The notes under the pieces were generated by a model. It was not told where the DNA came from. It saw only the letters and a program-made list of their open reading frames with translations, and did not search any database. A stretch of 34,029 nucleotides of DNA from Candidatus Kuenenia stuttgartensis (GTDB lineage: Bacteria > Planctomycetota > Planctomycetia > Planctomycetales > Planctomycetaceae). A program made the position numbers and the translations under genes. The stretch is from assembly GCA_945861975.1 (NCBI GenBank), contig CAMAXD010000018.1, forward strand, positions 1 to 34,029, read 5' to 3'. Shown piece by piece: positions 7,877-18,353 of this stretch (position 1 is the stretch's first letter; every line of letters begins with the position of its first letter).

Positions 7877-9103
7877 TCACTCCCGTGCAAATGAAAGTTG
7901 ATGCCGACCATCGCGAAATGTTAGTGGAACGGGACGATCGGCGACTCGACATTTCGGATGCTGCAAGAGTTCTTCTCGCAGGTCCTCACTGACATACAAC
8001 GATTCGAGATGCAGTGTATTGGGAATGAACATCCAACGCTGCTCGCCATATCGATCAGAAATCATCCGCATCAAAGTTTCATCATCCGCGATGGTCGCCG
8101 GAATCTTCGCTCGATCCATATCACCCGTCGTCAACGTGTTGATCAACGTTTTGTGCTCATCGATCGCTGAGCGAAGCCTTTGCGTAATGAAGTCCGCATT
8201 CCCGACTCCTATCGCATTTCCCTGACTGGATGCAGAAAGCGATAACGCTGCAATCGTCCGAATGCGTGGCGTCGTCAGATCTTCGAACCCCGGCAGTCCG
8301 CGTCGTCCAATAACGTTTGTATCCATCCCCGTCCCGCTATAGGTCTTGCCAATTGAATCCACAACAAGCACATTCAGATCTTCGACCGGCAGTCGCGGGA
8401 AATAACTGCGATGATGTTCCAGCAACGCCGCCTCACGTCTCAGAATATCCTGCGGTGCAATGGCATGAATCTCTGCGGTTTCATCGTAACCATCTTCAAG
8501 GATGCCGACGCCCGCAAAGATCTTTCCCGAGTCCAGTACAAACTGTCCCATCTCAAGCAGCATATCTTTCATCGCACCAGCCCGCGCGGAGTGAAACGTG
8601 CGTGCCGAGCGAATTTTCCCCATCCCAACCACCATCATCTTGGTCAGTCCACTCTGTATCGGCCCCGCAAAGCAGGTGTGCAGCTTGATTCGATTGAGCA
8701 CAAGCACACCGTCGGATTCCAGACAATGCCGATCCATGAACACTGAACCGGTTCTCACCTGGCCAATCTCAGCCACTTCCATGCTGCTGCGGATCGGCAT
8801 CCCCATCGTGGCTTCGGTAATCCCCAGCGACTCCACCATCTCTCGCTGACCGTCGCCCGTTGCTCCATTATGCGACCCCATCGCCGGAACAATGAAGGGC
8901 AGGGCACCATGATCCTTCAACCACTGACCACAAGCTTTCACGATCACCGGCAAATTGCAGATTCCGCGACTGCCCACGGTGATCGCAATGTCGCCGCGCG
9001 GTACGGGAAGTTTGAGTTGTCCCAACTGCTGAAAAACGGCCGCAGGGATGTCCTTCAGAGGACTTGAAACCAACTGCTGCGAAAACTTATAGACATTCAT
9101 CAT
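7877..9103 (-). CDS. LarA-like (lactate racemase superfamily, DUF2088) protein, putative nickel-pincer isomerase
   Basis: I choose ATG 9103 (408 residues) because it forms an ATGA overlap with the stop of the glycosyltransferase gene; a GTG at 9112 is the alternative. The protein resembles LarA, which uses a nickel pincer nucleotide covalently bound to a Lys to racemise or epimerise alpha-hydroxy acids. Residues that look equivalent to the LarA active site are present: R46 in VGSRG, H78 in AMGSHNGAT, H142 in KLHTCFAG, K155 in SGLTKMM and H171 in ARTFH. The second half (about 200-408) contains GKTYSGTGMDTNVIGR and TLHLESLYVSEDL. The substrate cannot be told. The cofactor genes larB, larC and larE are not in the window. 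It is probably cytoplasmic and sits between a glycosyltransferase and cytidine deaminase (3-base gap). Confidence 0.82.
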   Translation of the reverse strand: MMNVYKFSQQLVSSPLKDIPAAVFQQLGQLKLPVPRGDIAITVGSRGICNLPVIVKACGQWLKDHGALPFIVPAMGSHNGATGDGQREMVESLGITEATMGMPIRSSMEVAEIGQVRTGSVFMDRHCLESDGVLVLNRIKLHTCFAGPIQSGLTKMMVVGMGKIRSARTFHSARAGAMKDMLLEMGQFVLDSGKIFAGVGILEDGYDETAEIHAIAPQDILRREAALLEHHRSYFPRLPVEDLNVLVVDSIGKTYSGTGMDTNVIGRRGLPGFEDLTTPRIRTIAALSLSASSQGNAIGVGNADFITQRLRSAIDEHKTLINTLTTGDMDRAKIPATIADDETLMRMISDRYGEQRWMFIPNTLHLESLYVSEDLREELLQHPKCRVADRPVPLTFRDGRHQLSFARE

Positions 9104-10242
9104 GAGTGCCACGTTCCCGTCATGCGGCCGACAACAGGCTGAGATTCCTGCACATAAGGCGAACCGGCCTGCACTTCGCGATAGACCTGAATAACCTCAT
9201 CCAGCATGCGTGTTTCATTAAAGCGATCACGAATCAACTGCTGCCCGGCGGCCGCGATGGTGCGCGCACGTTCTCGATCCTGAAGCAGCTCAATAATTCG
9301 ATCGGCCAGACTTCGACTATCTGAAGGCGGCACAATCAAGCCTGTCAAATTATCCTGAATAACGCTGACAACTCCGCCCACACCAGAGGCAATCACAGGA
9401 CGTCCCAGAGCCATCGCTTCCAGCATCATGACTCCCAATCCCTGCTGCAGCGAAGGAAGACAGAAAATATCGATTGCAGAAATGTACCCGGCCATGGAAA
9501 CACCGCCGTCCACGAACGTCAGACGCCGCGACAGCTCAAGAGACGAAGCCAGTTGCCGAAGACTCCGCTCCTCAGGTCCACTCCCTGCAATCACCATACG
9601 AATGTTATGCCCGGCTTCGATAACACGATGACAAGCTCGTAAAAAAAAGGCGGCCCCCTTCACGATCTCCAGAGGACCTGCCATTCCAATGACAGGAGGA
9701 CGATTATCGTCAAGCGGAAGACACACAGTCGAAGTCTCCGGCACCGCAACCCCCGGCAGAATCACTCGTCGCTCAATGCCGTCAAGGAACGGAGATTCAG
9801 GAATTTGCGCCTGCACGCTCTCGCTGACACAGATGATCGCTTTCAATTCCGGCGTCGGGGCTTTTAGAGTCAGCGACGCAGCATCAGTCTGATCACCCAG
9901 GCTGACAATCAGCGGTCGATTCAATTTACGAGCCAGCCGAATCCCCTGAGGAAGCAACCTGGAATCCTGCAGATGAATCACATCCGGCCGCTGTTCCTTC
10001 AAGTCTCGGTATAGCGTTCTCAGAACCAGATGGCCCCATACAGGGAAATTATAGCCCTGAATCGTGTGAAGTCTGACGCCCTGCAGCAACGATTCATTCA
10101 GCCCTTCGCAGCTTGTACAGACCAGAGCGGTGTCAAACTCCCGCTTCTCCAGCCCATGTGCGAGACGCAGCGTCAGCAGGGACGAACCACGAAAAGACAT
10201 TTCGGCGTCGAGCAACAGAATGCGTTGAAGACTGTCAGCCAT
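9100..10242 (-). CDS. Family 4 glycosyltransferase (GT-B fold)
   Basis: I prefer ATG 10242 (MADSLQRILLLDAEMSFRG..., 380 residues). A TTG at 10266, directly abutting the upstream stop, is also possible. The N-terminal acceptor half has the GT4-type opening (RILLLD, RGSSLLTLRLAHGLE) and RPDVIHLQDSRL at about 88-99. The donor-binding half has VIGMAGPLEIVKG, MVIAGSGPEERSL and CLPSLQQGLGVMMLEAM. The usual E-x7-E motif appears here as Q-x7-E, with the first Glu replaced by Gln, an unusual but not unknown change. It transfers a sugar from a nucleotide donor to an unknown acceptor, probably an envelope glycan or glycolipid. No membrane helix is seen. The stop overlaps the LarA-like ATG by 4 bases. 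Confidence 0.9.
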   Translation of the reverse strand: MADSLQRILLLDAEMSFRGSSLLTLRLAHGLEKREFDTALVCTSCEGLNESLLQGVRLHTIQGYNFPVWGHLVLRTLYRDLKEQRPDVIHLQDSRLLPQGIRLARKLNRPLIVSLGDQTDAASLTLKAPTPELKAIICVSESVQAQIPESPFLDGIERRVILPGVAVPETSTVCLPLDDNRPPVIGMAGPLEIVKGAAFFLRACHRVIEAGHNIRMVIAGSGPEERSLRQLASSLELSRRLTFVDGGVSMAGYISAIDIFCLPSLQQGLGVMMLEAMALGRPVIASGVGGVVSVIQDNLTGLIVPPSDSRSLADRIIELLQDRERARTIAAAGQQLIRDRFNETRMLDEVIQVYREVQAGSPYVQESQPVVGRMTGTWHS

Positions 10243-10266
10243 AGGATTTGCCGAAGTGCGGTGCAA

Positions 10267-10626
10267 TCAAACTCGTTGTCGAAACTCGAGAAGAGGATAT
10301 TCAGGCAGCGGAACTGTCTGAGCCAGCTCAAACAGTTCCTGAAGCCGCAACCATCCCCGAGTGACCAATTCTGCTCTCTGTCGTGAGTAGTCCGCGTCGA
10401 ATAATCGCCGATCAAAATCACCAGCAACCATCACCGGTTCGAAATCCGGATGGTCAATAAACTGGGCTGTCACCGGATTACACCTTAAATGCCTCTCCGG
10501 CGCAGCCAATAACGATTTTGCGGCGATCTCCCCGATCACAAATCGCAGGTACAGATCACTCTCGCGGATGTTTTCTACTTCATCCCCGCAGACGTCGCAG
10601 AGATATCCCTGATCACAGCGTGCCAT
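10267..10626 (-). CDS. Small protein with CxxC motif, unknown function
   Basis: I choose ATG 10626 (119 residues, MARCDQGYLC...) because the 19 residues before it in the open frame are basic and look untranslated. AGAG about 9 bases upstream is a weak ribosome site. The N-terminus carries a zinc-knuckle-like YLCDVCGDEV (C10, C13) plus C4; a later Cys in HLRCNPVTAQ may complete a metal site. The rest is a helical domain (DLYLRFVIGEIAAKSLLAAPERHL; FDADYSRQRAELVTRGWLRLQELF). I recognise no named family. Its stop touches the start region of the glycosyltransferase gene, so the two are probably one transcript and the product may serve the same pathway. Confidence 0.75.
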   Translation of the reverse strand: MARCDQGYLCDVCGDEVENIRESDLYLRFVIGEIAAKSLLAAPERHLRCNPVTAQFIDHPDFEPVMVAGDFDRRLFDADYSRQRAELVTRGWLRLQELFELAQTVPLPEYPLLEFRQRV

Positions 10627-10690
10627 GAAAACAACTCTTTTGCTTCGCCCTCGAACCATCCCGGCTTTGACGATCGGGATCATTTCGAGT

Positions 10691-11545
10691 TCAGGTTCCC
10701 AAAATCTTCTCTCTCAGTGTTGTCAGAATTTTGACAGCCTGACCAATGTCCGTCTTCTGACGTACCGGATCCTGAGGAATCTCGCGTTCAATCGTCAGCG
10801 GACCTGTGTAACCTATGGCCAATAATGCCCGCAGATAATTCTCCATGCCAACATCGCCGTCGCCCAGAGGAACTTCCTGTCCCCAACCTGTACCGCGAAC
10901 TTCAACAGGAGCCCACTTGGCATCCTTGCAGTGAATACTGCGAACGAGATGGCCCACTTTTTTCAGGGCAGCGATCGGTTCACCAGTGCCGTACAAAATC
11001 ATATTGGCAGGATCGAAGTTAATGAACAGATTGTCGCGCTGGACATCACTGATGAAGTGCAGCAGATGATCAGCAGATTCCTGACCAGTCTCCAGGTGCA
11101 GGTTCTGTCCGTTGGCTTTGATGTGGTCGAGCAGGTCTCGAGTCCCAGTGATCAGATCTTTGTAGCTGGCTGAAGCGGAGTCTTCCGGCACGAAACCAAT
11201 GTGCAGAGCAACCGTGTTGCATCCCAGCAGCTTAGTAAAGTCACTGATCTCTTTCATTTCCTGAACACGTGCCGCGCGAGTGGCCTCTGGAACGAATCCA
11301 ACCGTCTTTGCGGTCGTCGCGATGTCAGCGTAGCTTTCGCCTTCAAATCCACCAAACACGGCCGTGATGGTGATGCCTGCGTCCGAACACTTCTTCAGGA
11401 ACGCAGCGGCTGCAGCGGGATTTCGAGTTCCCGCGTGTGGCGCATGAACCTGAATCGTCGGAACTCCCAGTTCACGAGCAACCTCCAGGTGAACACCCAA
11501 ACCCGCATCAATCGAAGCAAAAACACCAATAGGCCATTTCGACAT
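10691..11545 (-). CDS. Sugar phosphate isomerase/epimerase (xylose-isomerase-like TIM barrel)
   Basis: The start is ATG 11545, set by GGAGAG 4 bases upstream (284 residues, MSKWPIGVFASIDAGLG...). It belongs to the AP-endonuclease-2/xylose isomerase-like TIM barrel family, which isomerises or epimerises sugars or inositols using a divalent metal. Likely metal ligands lie at barrel strand ends: Glu in LHLETGQE, Asp in FINFDPANM, His in RSIHCKDAKW and Glu in LTIEREIPQD. The pattern AALKKVGHLVRSIHCKDAK is typical of the planctomycete-type members. The substrate is unknown. It lies 64 bases upstream of the CxxC gene on the same strand and 139 bases downstream of mobB, so co-transcription is possible in both directions. 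It is a cytoplasmic protein of family-typical length. Confidence 0.88.
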   Translation of the reverse strand: MSKWPIGVFASIDAGLGVHLEVARELGVPTIQVHAPHAGTRNPAAAAAFLKKCSDAGITITAVFGGFEGESYADIATTAKTVGFVPEATRAARVQEMKEISDFTKLLGCNTVALHIGFVPEDSASASYKDLITGTRDLLDHIKANGQNLHLETGQESADHLLHFISDVQRDNLFINFDPANMILYGTGEPIAALKKVGHLVRSIHCKDAKWAPVEVRGTGWGQEVPLGDGDVGMENYLRALLAIGYTGPLTIEREIPQDPVRQKTDIGQAVKILTTLREKILGT

Positions 11546-11684
11546 GAATCTCTCCGCTGCCGCTGAATTAAGTCTCAAATTGTTTCAGGGAGCGCCGCTA
11601 CGGCACATCCAATCCGCCATGTTGGCGTGCCTCGCCCGGGAACGCAACCGTCTGCGAAGAATTCCGATCCCAGCAGTGTTTCGA

Positions 11685-12224
11685 TCAGTGTGAGGGAATT
11701 CCTGCCTGAATTAGATCCAGAATCTGATCAGCGACATTTCTGACGCTGTTTCTCGGCCAGACCGGACACGAAAGTCCACCCACAGAATCATCGGAGACAA
11801 CAGCACGAATTGCGGAGTCTTTAGCGGCGTACGGTTCTTCACTAACAACGCTCCGCCAGACTTCGACACGAGGAGCTGCGGAGTTCAGATCGCCCTCAAC
11901 AATAATCAAAGAACAGTCGGCAAACAGAAACTCGAACTGTTCGTACCGTCGTTCCGCGCGAAGTTCTCGATCCGATGGAATAAACATGGCTGTCATTTGC
12001 GGCGACAGAATCCCCACAGCCGCCGCGCCTGCTTTGCGATGCAAATGAGAATCCTTGCCCGGCGTATCAAGCTCGTGATCGTGATGAGTATGCTTAACTG
12101 TCGCGACCCGAATCCCTCGCGATGTGAATTCACGGACCAGCTCACAAACCAGAGTCGTCTTCCCCGAGTTCTTTCGCCCCACAATATGCACTCGGGCTGG
12201 CTTTGACTGAGATTCTGTTTGCAT
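11685..12224 (-). CDS. mobB: Molybdopterin-guanine dinucleotide biosynthesis GTPase MobB
   Basis: ATG 12224 gives 179 residues (MQTESQSKPARVHIVGRKNSGK...). A longer frame adds 20 residues that resemble no family start. MobB is a P-loop GTP-binding protein thought to assist MobA in attaching GMP to molybdopterin. Seen here are the P-loop G-RKNSGKTTL (about 16-25), a switch-like region with VATVKHTHHDHELDTPGKDSH (the His-rich part is characteristic of MobB) and an LIIVEGDLN Walker-B-like strand, where MobB usually has VEGFK. Length matches the family. No moa, moe or mobA gene is in the window, so this copy is isolated. A head-to-head gap of 373 bases separates it from the ATPase gene. Confidence 0.87.
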   Translation of the reverse strand: MQTESQSKPARVHIVGRKNSGKTTLVCELVREFTSRGIRVATVKHTHHDHELDTPGKDSHLHRKAGAAAVGILSPQMTAMFIPSDRELRAERRYEQFEFLFADCSLIIVEGDLNSAAPRVEVWRSVVSEEPYAAKDSAIRAVVSDDSVGGLSCPVWPRNSVRNVADQILDLIQAGIPSH

Positions 12225-12597
12225 GTGACTACTTTCCCGGTTCTCACTTCGTTGAGAGCCTACTTCACTCAGCCATACAGCCATGACTAGCCTGCGAATT
12301 CAAGGATAGACTCATTGAGGCTGCTCAGTTCTGATAAAGAGCTGCAAATTCAATTTCGACCACTTCGACAGGCAAAAACAGCTCGTAAAGACGGCTCCTT
12401 GATTTCCGGCAAATCGTTCAGGAGTGACTCTGCCTGATCTCAAAGGCCGAAACATCTGTCTCTGACTCATGAGGTTATAACGACAGCCCACAAATATCGA
12501 CCCGCCCTAACTCGGGGTTTTGGCGGAGATATTCCGAGAAGTCCGGTTACGCTAAAGAAAGCGGCTGGGCTCGTTCGATGAAGACGAGGGATCTCGC
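12225..12597. other. Divergent intergenic region between mobB and the ExeA-like ATPase
   Basis: Both neighbours start here and run outward, so the 373 bases should carry two promoters. I cannot place either with confidence. No convincing gene or hairpin is seen. Just before 12598, GAGGG about 8 bases upstream of the first ATG is a plausible ribosome site. Confidence 0.4.
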
Positions 12598-15500
12598 ATG
12601 ATGCGAGACCGGCAGTTATTGCCGATCATTGTGTCGGCCATGGACGGGGTGGTTATGTACGAAACAAATTTTGGATTCCATCGCCAGCCCTTTCAATGTG
12701 CTGATCTGACTCGGGCATTCTTTATCTCCGAGTCCATCCGCAGCATTCTTCCCCAGTTGCTTCACGCCCTGCGTTCCGATCTGGGGATCGCAGTGCTGAC
12801 AGGACCGGCTGGTGTTGGAAAAACCTCCCTGCTGAAACATCTGCAGTTGCAGCTCGTTCATGAAGGACGAGTCGTCCTCTGTTCAGGCGCAGGACTGGAA
12901 ACTCCGACGGAAGTTCTGCAAACCCTGCAGGCCGCATCACTCCTGAAAGCCGGAGAAGGTTCCTCCGAATCCGCATCGTCAGTCGCAGGGCGAAGTCGCT
13001 GGACTGTCGTTGAACAGATGCGGAAGACCACGGAATTCTGGGGTCCCATTCTGCTGCTGATCGACGATGCTCAGCTTCTTTCCGTGCCCGTATTGAACGA
13101 ACTTCGCGCCTTCACGGAAGAAGAGTGGAATGGCCGCGCGCTGGTTCGATGTCTGATCGCCGGACCGCTGAACCTGGAAGAAGAATTGGCTCGACCCGCT
13201 CATGCGGATTTCAGCCGACGCGTTCGCTGCCATGCCTTTCTGGAACCTTTGTCGTCCAAAGAATCGCTCGAATGCCTGAATCGCCACTTATCAGTCGTCG
13301 GCGGAAAACTAAGAGATGTCTTTACTCCGCAGGCCCTCGACCTGATTGCCGTCGCAAGTGACGGATTGCCTCGCTGCCTGACTTTGCTGGCAGATGAGTC
13401 GTTGGTGGTGGCCGCAGAGCGATCAACAAAGGTTGCCGATGAGGATTGTGTTCGCGGGGCACTGACACGTCTGCAACATCTGGCTTATGCATGGAACACA
13501 TCGCCGCTGGTTTCTGATCATCAGAGCAGTTCGACGGAACCAGATTCTGAGTTGCCAACAACTTCGGCAAACATGAAAACGTCGCACTCTTCGACGACTG
13601 TGACTCATGTGGCCGCCGGCATTTTTGAGTTCGGTGCTCCCGGAGTTATCGAGTTCGGTGCCAAATCCACAACCGACGTTTCGATGTCTCGTCCGGTCTC
13701 GGTGACGGTTAATCCCGTCGAGATCGCAGTTTCGGAGCTGTCCAGAAATCGTGAGCCGGCAGCCGCACCTTCCCTGACAACGACACCACAGTTGAGTCTC
13801 GGAGCAATTGAGATCGGATCCACTCGGGCTCAAAGTTTTGAAGTCGGCCATCGCTATCAGCCTGATGCTCTGGAGGCTTCTGACGCAGTCGAAATGGATG
13901 CGTTTGCGTCCAGCTCCGTTGAGAACGACGAAGCGTTGTTTTCCCAAGACACTCAGGAACTGAGCTATCGAGACTCGTTTCACGAACACATGGCAGAATT
14001 TGATGCCGATGCCGCCACAATGTTGCTCGGCGAGCAAACGACTACATTCGAAGACCAGACACAGCCAGGGGCGGACAGTCAGGATTCTGAGTTTGACTCC
14101 ACAAGTATCGAATTCCAGAGTACGATCTCGTCGCAGCACGTCCATTTCATGCACAGCCCAGCGGATGCAAGCCCTTCTGCAGAGTCATCGCCAGTTTCTG
14201 CCGACGCGCACGAACAAATGATTCGCAGTGCGATCGGCGCTGATCTCTCAAGTCGGCTTCCCGTTTTCGATCGCTACACATGGATTGCACTGGGACGTGA
14301 AGTTCCGTCGGGAACTTATTCTGTCTCTTCAGCATCAGACATGCAGCGGGTCACGGACAATGAATTTGGCGCGCACGATGAATGGCTGACAAAAGATTCG
14401 CTCCAGAACGCGCTGGCGTTCGAAAGGATTCCTGTCAGTCGGACAAGTGATGCAGAAATCATGATGATGCTGAAATCGCATCAATTGGAACCAGAGCAGG
14501 GTGAGTTTGTAACGTTTCGCTCCGCGCCTTTGTTTGGACATGGAACGCAGGCAACAAAGGAACTGCTGAACAGAGATAGCGATGCAGCAAGCTTTGCTCG
14601 GGCTTCGACTCCTTTTGCAAGCGTCGAGCCGCGTAGTCAACAGTGTACTCCCATGGAATCTGAGGATGATGTCATCTCTGATGCCAATCGTCAGGTGATT
14701 CAGGATGCGATTCGATCAAGCCTGCTCGCAAGCCTCGCAGAATCGGCTTCAGTAATGCCTGCCGTGGACGCGTTCGACGTTACGGAGTCTTTCGCAACCC
14801 TGGATGGCCCGCTGAATCCTGTCTATCCGGGAAGCACCGAACAGTTTCAGGTAAACGGCTGGCATGACGGTCAGCTCATCTTCACTCCCCCGTCTGCAGA
14901 ACAGACTGAGTCGTTGGCATCGCTTTCCGCAAGGGAAGCAACTCCGGAGCAGGAACGCGTTTCACTGAACTTCGAAGCCGCAAGACTTGCTCGCGATGGC
15001 CAGACTCAGCCCTCCCGGGAATTCACCGGAGCCGCTCATCGCGAGCCCGAACATTCTGCTCCAATATTCTTTTCGCTGCCCGGCGAAGTTCTCACGCTGG
15101 AATGGGATCTTCGCGGCGATATGCTGAGCACTGATGATGCCGGCCCGCTGGCTGATACGCTGGCATCGTTGAGAGATGAAGTGACGAAGTTCCAGAAAAC
15201 TGGTCACATCGCATCACCTGATGATTCTCAGTCGACACTGCCACCCGACGAGTTCAACGCCAGGAAGTCTGACGGATCGCTGGAAAATCTCGTCACCAAT
15301 GCCAGAAATCGGCTTGAGTCGTTTTCGCACGCTGATGCTCATTCGCACGCTGATGCTCATTCGCACGCGGATGTTCATTCGTGCGAGCATGTTCCTTTGT
15401 CAGCCGCGATCGGCTCGGCCTCAGATGCAGCAATTCTGACTCAAACCGCTTCACAAATGCCGGACATTGAACGCCACCTGTTACCCTCAGAAACGGCAGT

Positions 15501-15639
15501 GCTACCAGAAGTCTCATCAGCACCAGCAGACAACCGTTCGCCCACAGGGGCAGCAGAGCCGGGCGATTTCAGCCCTCGTTATTCTCAGTTGTTTACGAAG
15601 CTTCGCCAAGTGCGTTCCAGAGCTGCCGGAAATCGGTAA
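12598..15639 (+). CDS. ExeA-like AAA ATPase with a very long low-complexity C-terminal tail
   Basis: The protein has 1013 residues from ATG 12598 (GAGGG ahead). Family members usually begin at MYETNFGFHRQPF, which would be ATG 12655 (994 residues). Residues about 20-300 form an ExeA/GspA-type AAA domain: Walker A GPAGVGKTS (69-77), Walker B LLLIDDAQ (152-159), FLEPLSSKESLECL and the sensor-like SDGLPRCLTLLADESL. Such ATPases act with secretion or pilus systems or bind peptidoglycan. The remaining 700 residues are acidic, Ser/Asp/Glu-rich and probably disordered. They contain no membrane helix or peptidoglycan-binding domain, unlike ExeA. Two related helical motifs occur in the tail (AHEQMIRSAIGADLSSRL near 14206 and ANRQVIQDAIRSSLLASL near 14683), and there is a His-rich hexapeptide repeat near 15325. 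The role is unknown; a scaffold or protein-binding tail is an inference. Confidence 0.82.
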   Translation: MMRDRQLLPIIVSAMDGVVMYETNFGFHRQPFQCADLTRAFFISESIRSILPQLLHALRSDLGIAVLTGPAGVGKTSLLKHLQLQLVHEGRVVLCSGAGLETPTEVLQTLQAASLLKAGEGSSESASSVAGRSRWTVVEQMRKTTEFWGPILLLIDDAQLLSVPVLNELRAFTEEEWNGRALVRCLIAGPLNLEEELARPAHADFSRRVRCHAFLEPLSSKESLECLNRHLSVVGGKLRDVFTPQALDLIAVASDGLPRCLTLLADESLVVAAERSTKVADEDCVRGALTRLQHLAYAWNTSPLVSDHQSSSTEPDSELPTTSANMKTSHSSTTVTHVAAGIFEFGAPGVIEFGAKSTTDVSMSRPVSVTVNPVEIAVSELSRNREPAAAPSLTTTPQLSLGAIEIGSTRAQSFEVGHRYQPDALEASDAVEMDAFASSSVENDEALFSQDTQELSYRDSFHEHMAEFDADAATMLLGEQTTTFEDQTQPGADSQDSEFDSTSIEFQSTISSQHVHFMHSPADASPSAESSPVSADAHEQMIRSAIGADLSSRLPVFDRYTWIALGREVPSGTYSVSSASDMQRVTDNEFGAHDEWLTKDSLQNALAFERIPVSRTSDAEIMMMLKSHQLEPEQGEFVTFRSAPLFGHGTQATKELLNRDSDAASFARASTPFASVEPRSQQCTPMESEDDVISDANRQVIQDAIRSSLLASLAESASVMPAVDAFDVTESFATLDGPLNPVYPGSTEQFQVNGWHDGQLIFTPPSAEQTESLASLSAREATPEQERVSLNFEAARLARDGQTQPSREFTGAAHREPEHSAPIFFSLPGEVLTLEWDLRGDMLSTDDAGPLADTLASLRDEVTKFQKTGHIASPDDSQSTLPPDEFNARKSDGSLENLVTNARNRLESFSHADAHSHADAHSHADVHSCEHVPLSAAIGSASDAAILTQTASQMPDIERHLLPSETAVLPEVSSAPADNRSPTGAAEPGDFSPRYSQLFTKLRQVRSRAAGNR
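15325..15378 (+). repeat. Three tandem 18-base units coding SHADAH
   Basis: Units at 15325-15342 and 15343-15360 are identical (TCGCACGCTGATGCTCAT). The third (15361-15378) differs at two bases and codes SHADVH. A partial continuation (SCEHV) follows. The repeat is in frame inside the ATPase tail and gives a His/Asp-rich patch that could bind metal. Its exact repetition suggests recent slippage. Confidence 0.9.
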
Positions 15640-15691
15640 GAATCCGGCAGGGAATCTCAACCGGATGAATTTCGGAGTGTTGTGAAACGCC

Positions 15692-17668
<1,977 letters not shown>

Positions 17669-17680
17669 TTGGGAAACGTC

Positions 17681-17705
17681 GTCCATCGGAATTACAGTGA
17701 TGGAC
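17681..17705 (+). terminator. Weak hairpin after glgB
   Basis: The 7-base arms GTCCATC (17681-17687) and GATGGAC (17699-17705) surround an 11-base loop, 12 bases after the glgB stop. No T-run follows, so this may be an RNA-stabilising hairpin rather than an intrinsic terminator. Confidence 0.3.
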
Positions 17706-17791
17706 AGGCAGCAGCAGCGTTCTAAACTCTAGTGCGACAACCCAATACGACAGTGTGTACCTCCAAGGTCAGATTCGATAAGAGACTCAAT

Positions 17792-18094
17792 ATGAAAAGC
17801 TTTCTTCAAGCGGCCCTGTTTTCAGGTTGCCTGTGCCTCGCAGGCTGCTCCGAAACCGGAGTCGAAGTGACCACATCAGCCGCCGGTGCCTCAGAATTCG
17901 TCAACACCGTTTGCCCAATCATGGGCAATGAGATTGATCCGAAAGAGGTTGATGCTTCACTGGTGAAGGATTTCAATGGCAAGAAAGTGGCCTTCTGCTG
18001 CCCACCATGCCTCGAAGAATGGGACGAGCTAACGGACGCAGAAAAAACAGCGAAGTTGTCAAACCCGCCGAAAGGGGATGCTCACAGCCATTGA
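17792..18094 (+). CDS. Small lipoprotein with YHS-like Cys-rich metal-binding domain
   Basis: I choose ATG 17792 (100 residues), which opens directly into a lipoprotein signal peptide (MKSFLQAALFSGCLCLAGC; lipobox LAG-C19). An upstream ATG at 17732 would put 20 polar residues ahead of it. The mature protein has VCPIMGNEID, then FNGKKVAFCCPPCLEEW. This C-P-x-x-G ... F-x-G-K-x-V-x-F-C-C-x-x-C pattern resembles YHS/TRASH-type domains that bind heavy metals such as copper. The C-terminus ends HSH, possibly adding ligands. It is probably anchored in the membrane and faces the periplasm. AAGAG shortly before the ATG is a modest ribosome site. No metal efflux gene is adjacent, so the metal and role are inferred. 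Confidence 0.8.
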   Translation: MKSFLQAALFSGCLCLAGCSETGVEVTTSAAGASEFVNTVCPIMGNEIDPKEVDASLVKDFNGKKVAFCCPPCLEEWDELTDAEKTAKLSNPPKGDAHSH

Positions 18095-18138
18095 TATGCC
18101 GTCTCGACTAGTTTGGAGATGGCTGGTTTTGATCAGGC

Positions 18139-18164
18139 AAAAAGAGAGACTGGCGACGTCTCCC
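18139..18164 (-). terminator. Probable intrinsic terminator of the MFS/oxidoreductase unit
   Basis: Read on the minus strand, GGGAGAC (18164-18158), a 7-base loop and GTCTCTC (18150-18144) form a stem with one G-T pair, followed by TTTTT (18143-18139). It lies about 190 bases past the stop of the MFS gene, so it implies a sizeable 3' untranslated region. Confidence 0.45.
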
Positions 18165-18353
18165 GTTTCAGGACAGATCGCAAGCCGTTCTGGAATTGCT
18201 TGCTGTCGAGATCAAGTCTGGCGAGCCTGAAAAAACGGCCCTTTCCGATGGATCATTTCGGGGCGAGGTCTCCGGGCCTGAAATAGGACTTTTGTTCGAC
18301 GATCGCGTGCTAGTTGACAGCGATGGAAAATCACACCATTGACTGCTCTCACT

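Noticed and set aside
13423-14154. Minus-strand frame of 243 residues opposite the ATPase tail
   Set aside because: The opposite strand carries a continuous 1013-codon frame with a clear AAA domain. The antisense product has no motif.
15325-15378. CRISPR-like direct repeats
   Set aside because: The units are adjacent without spacers and lie in frame inside a coding region.
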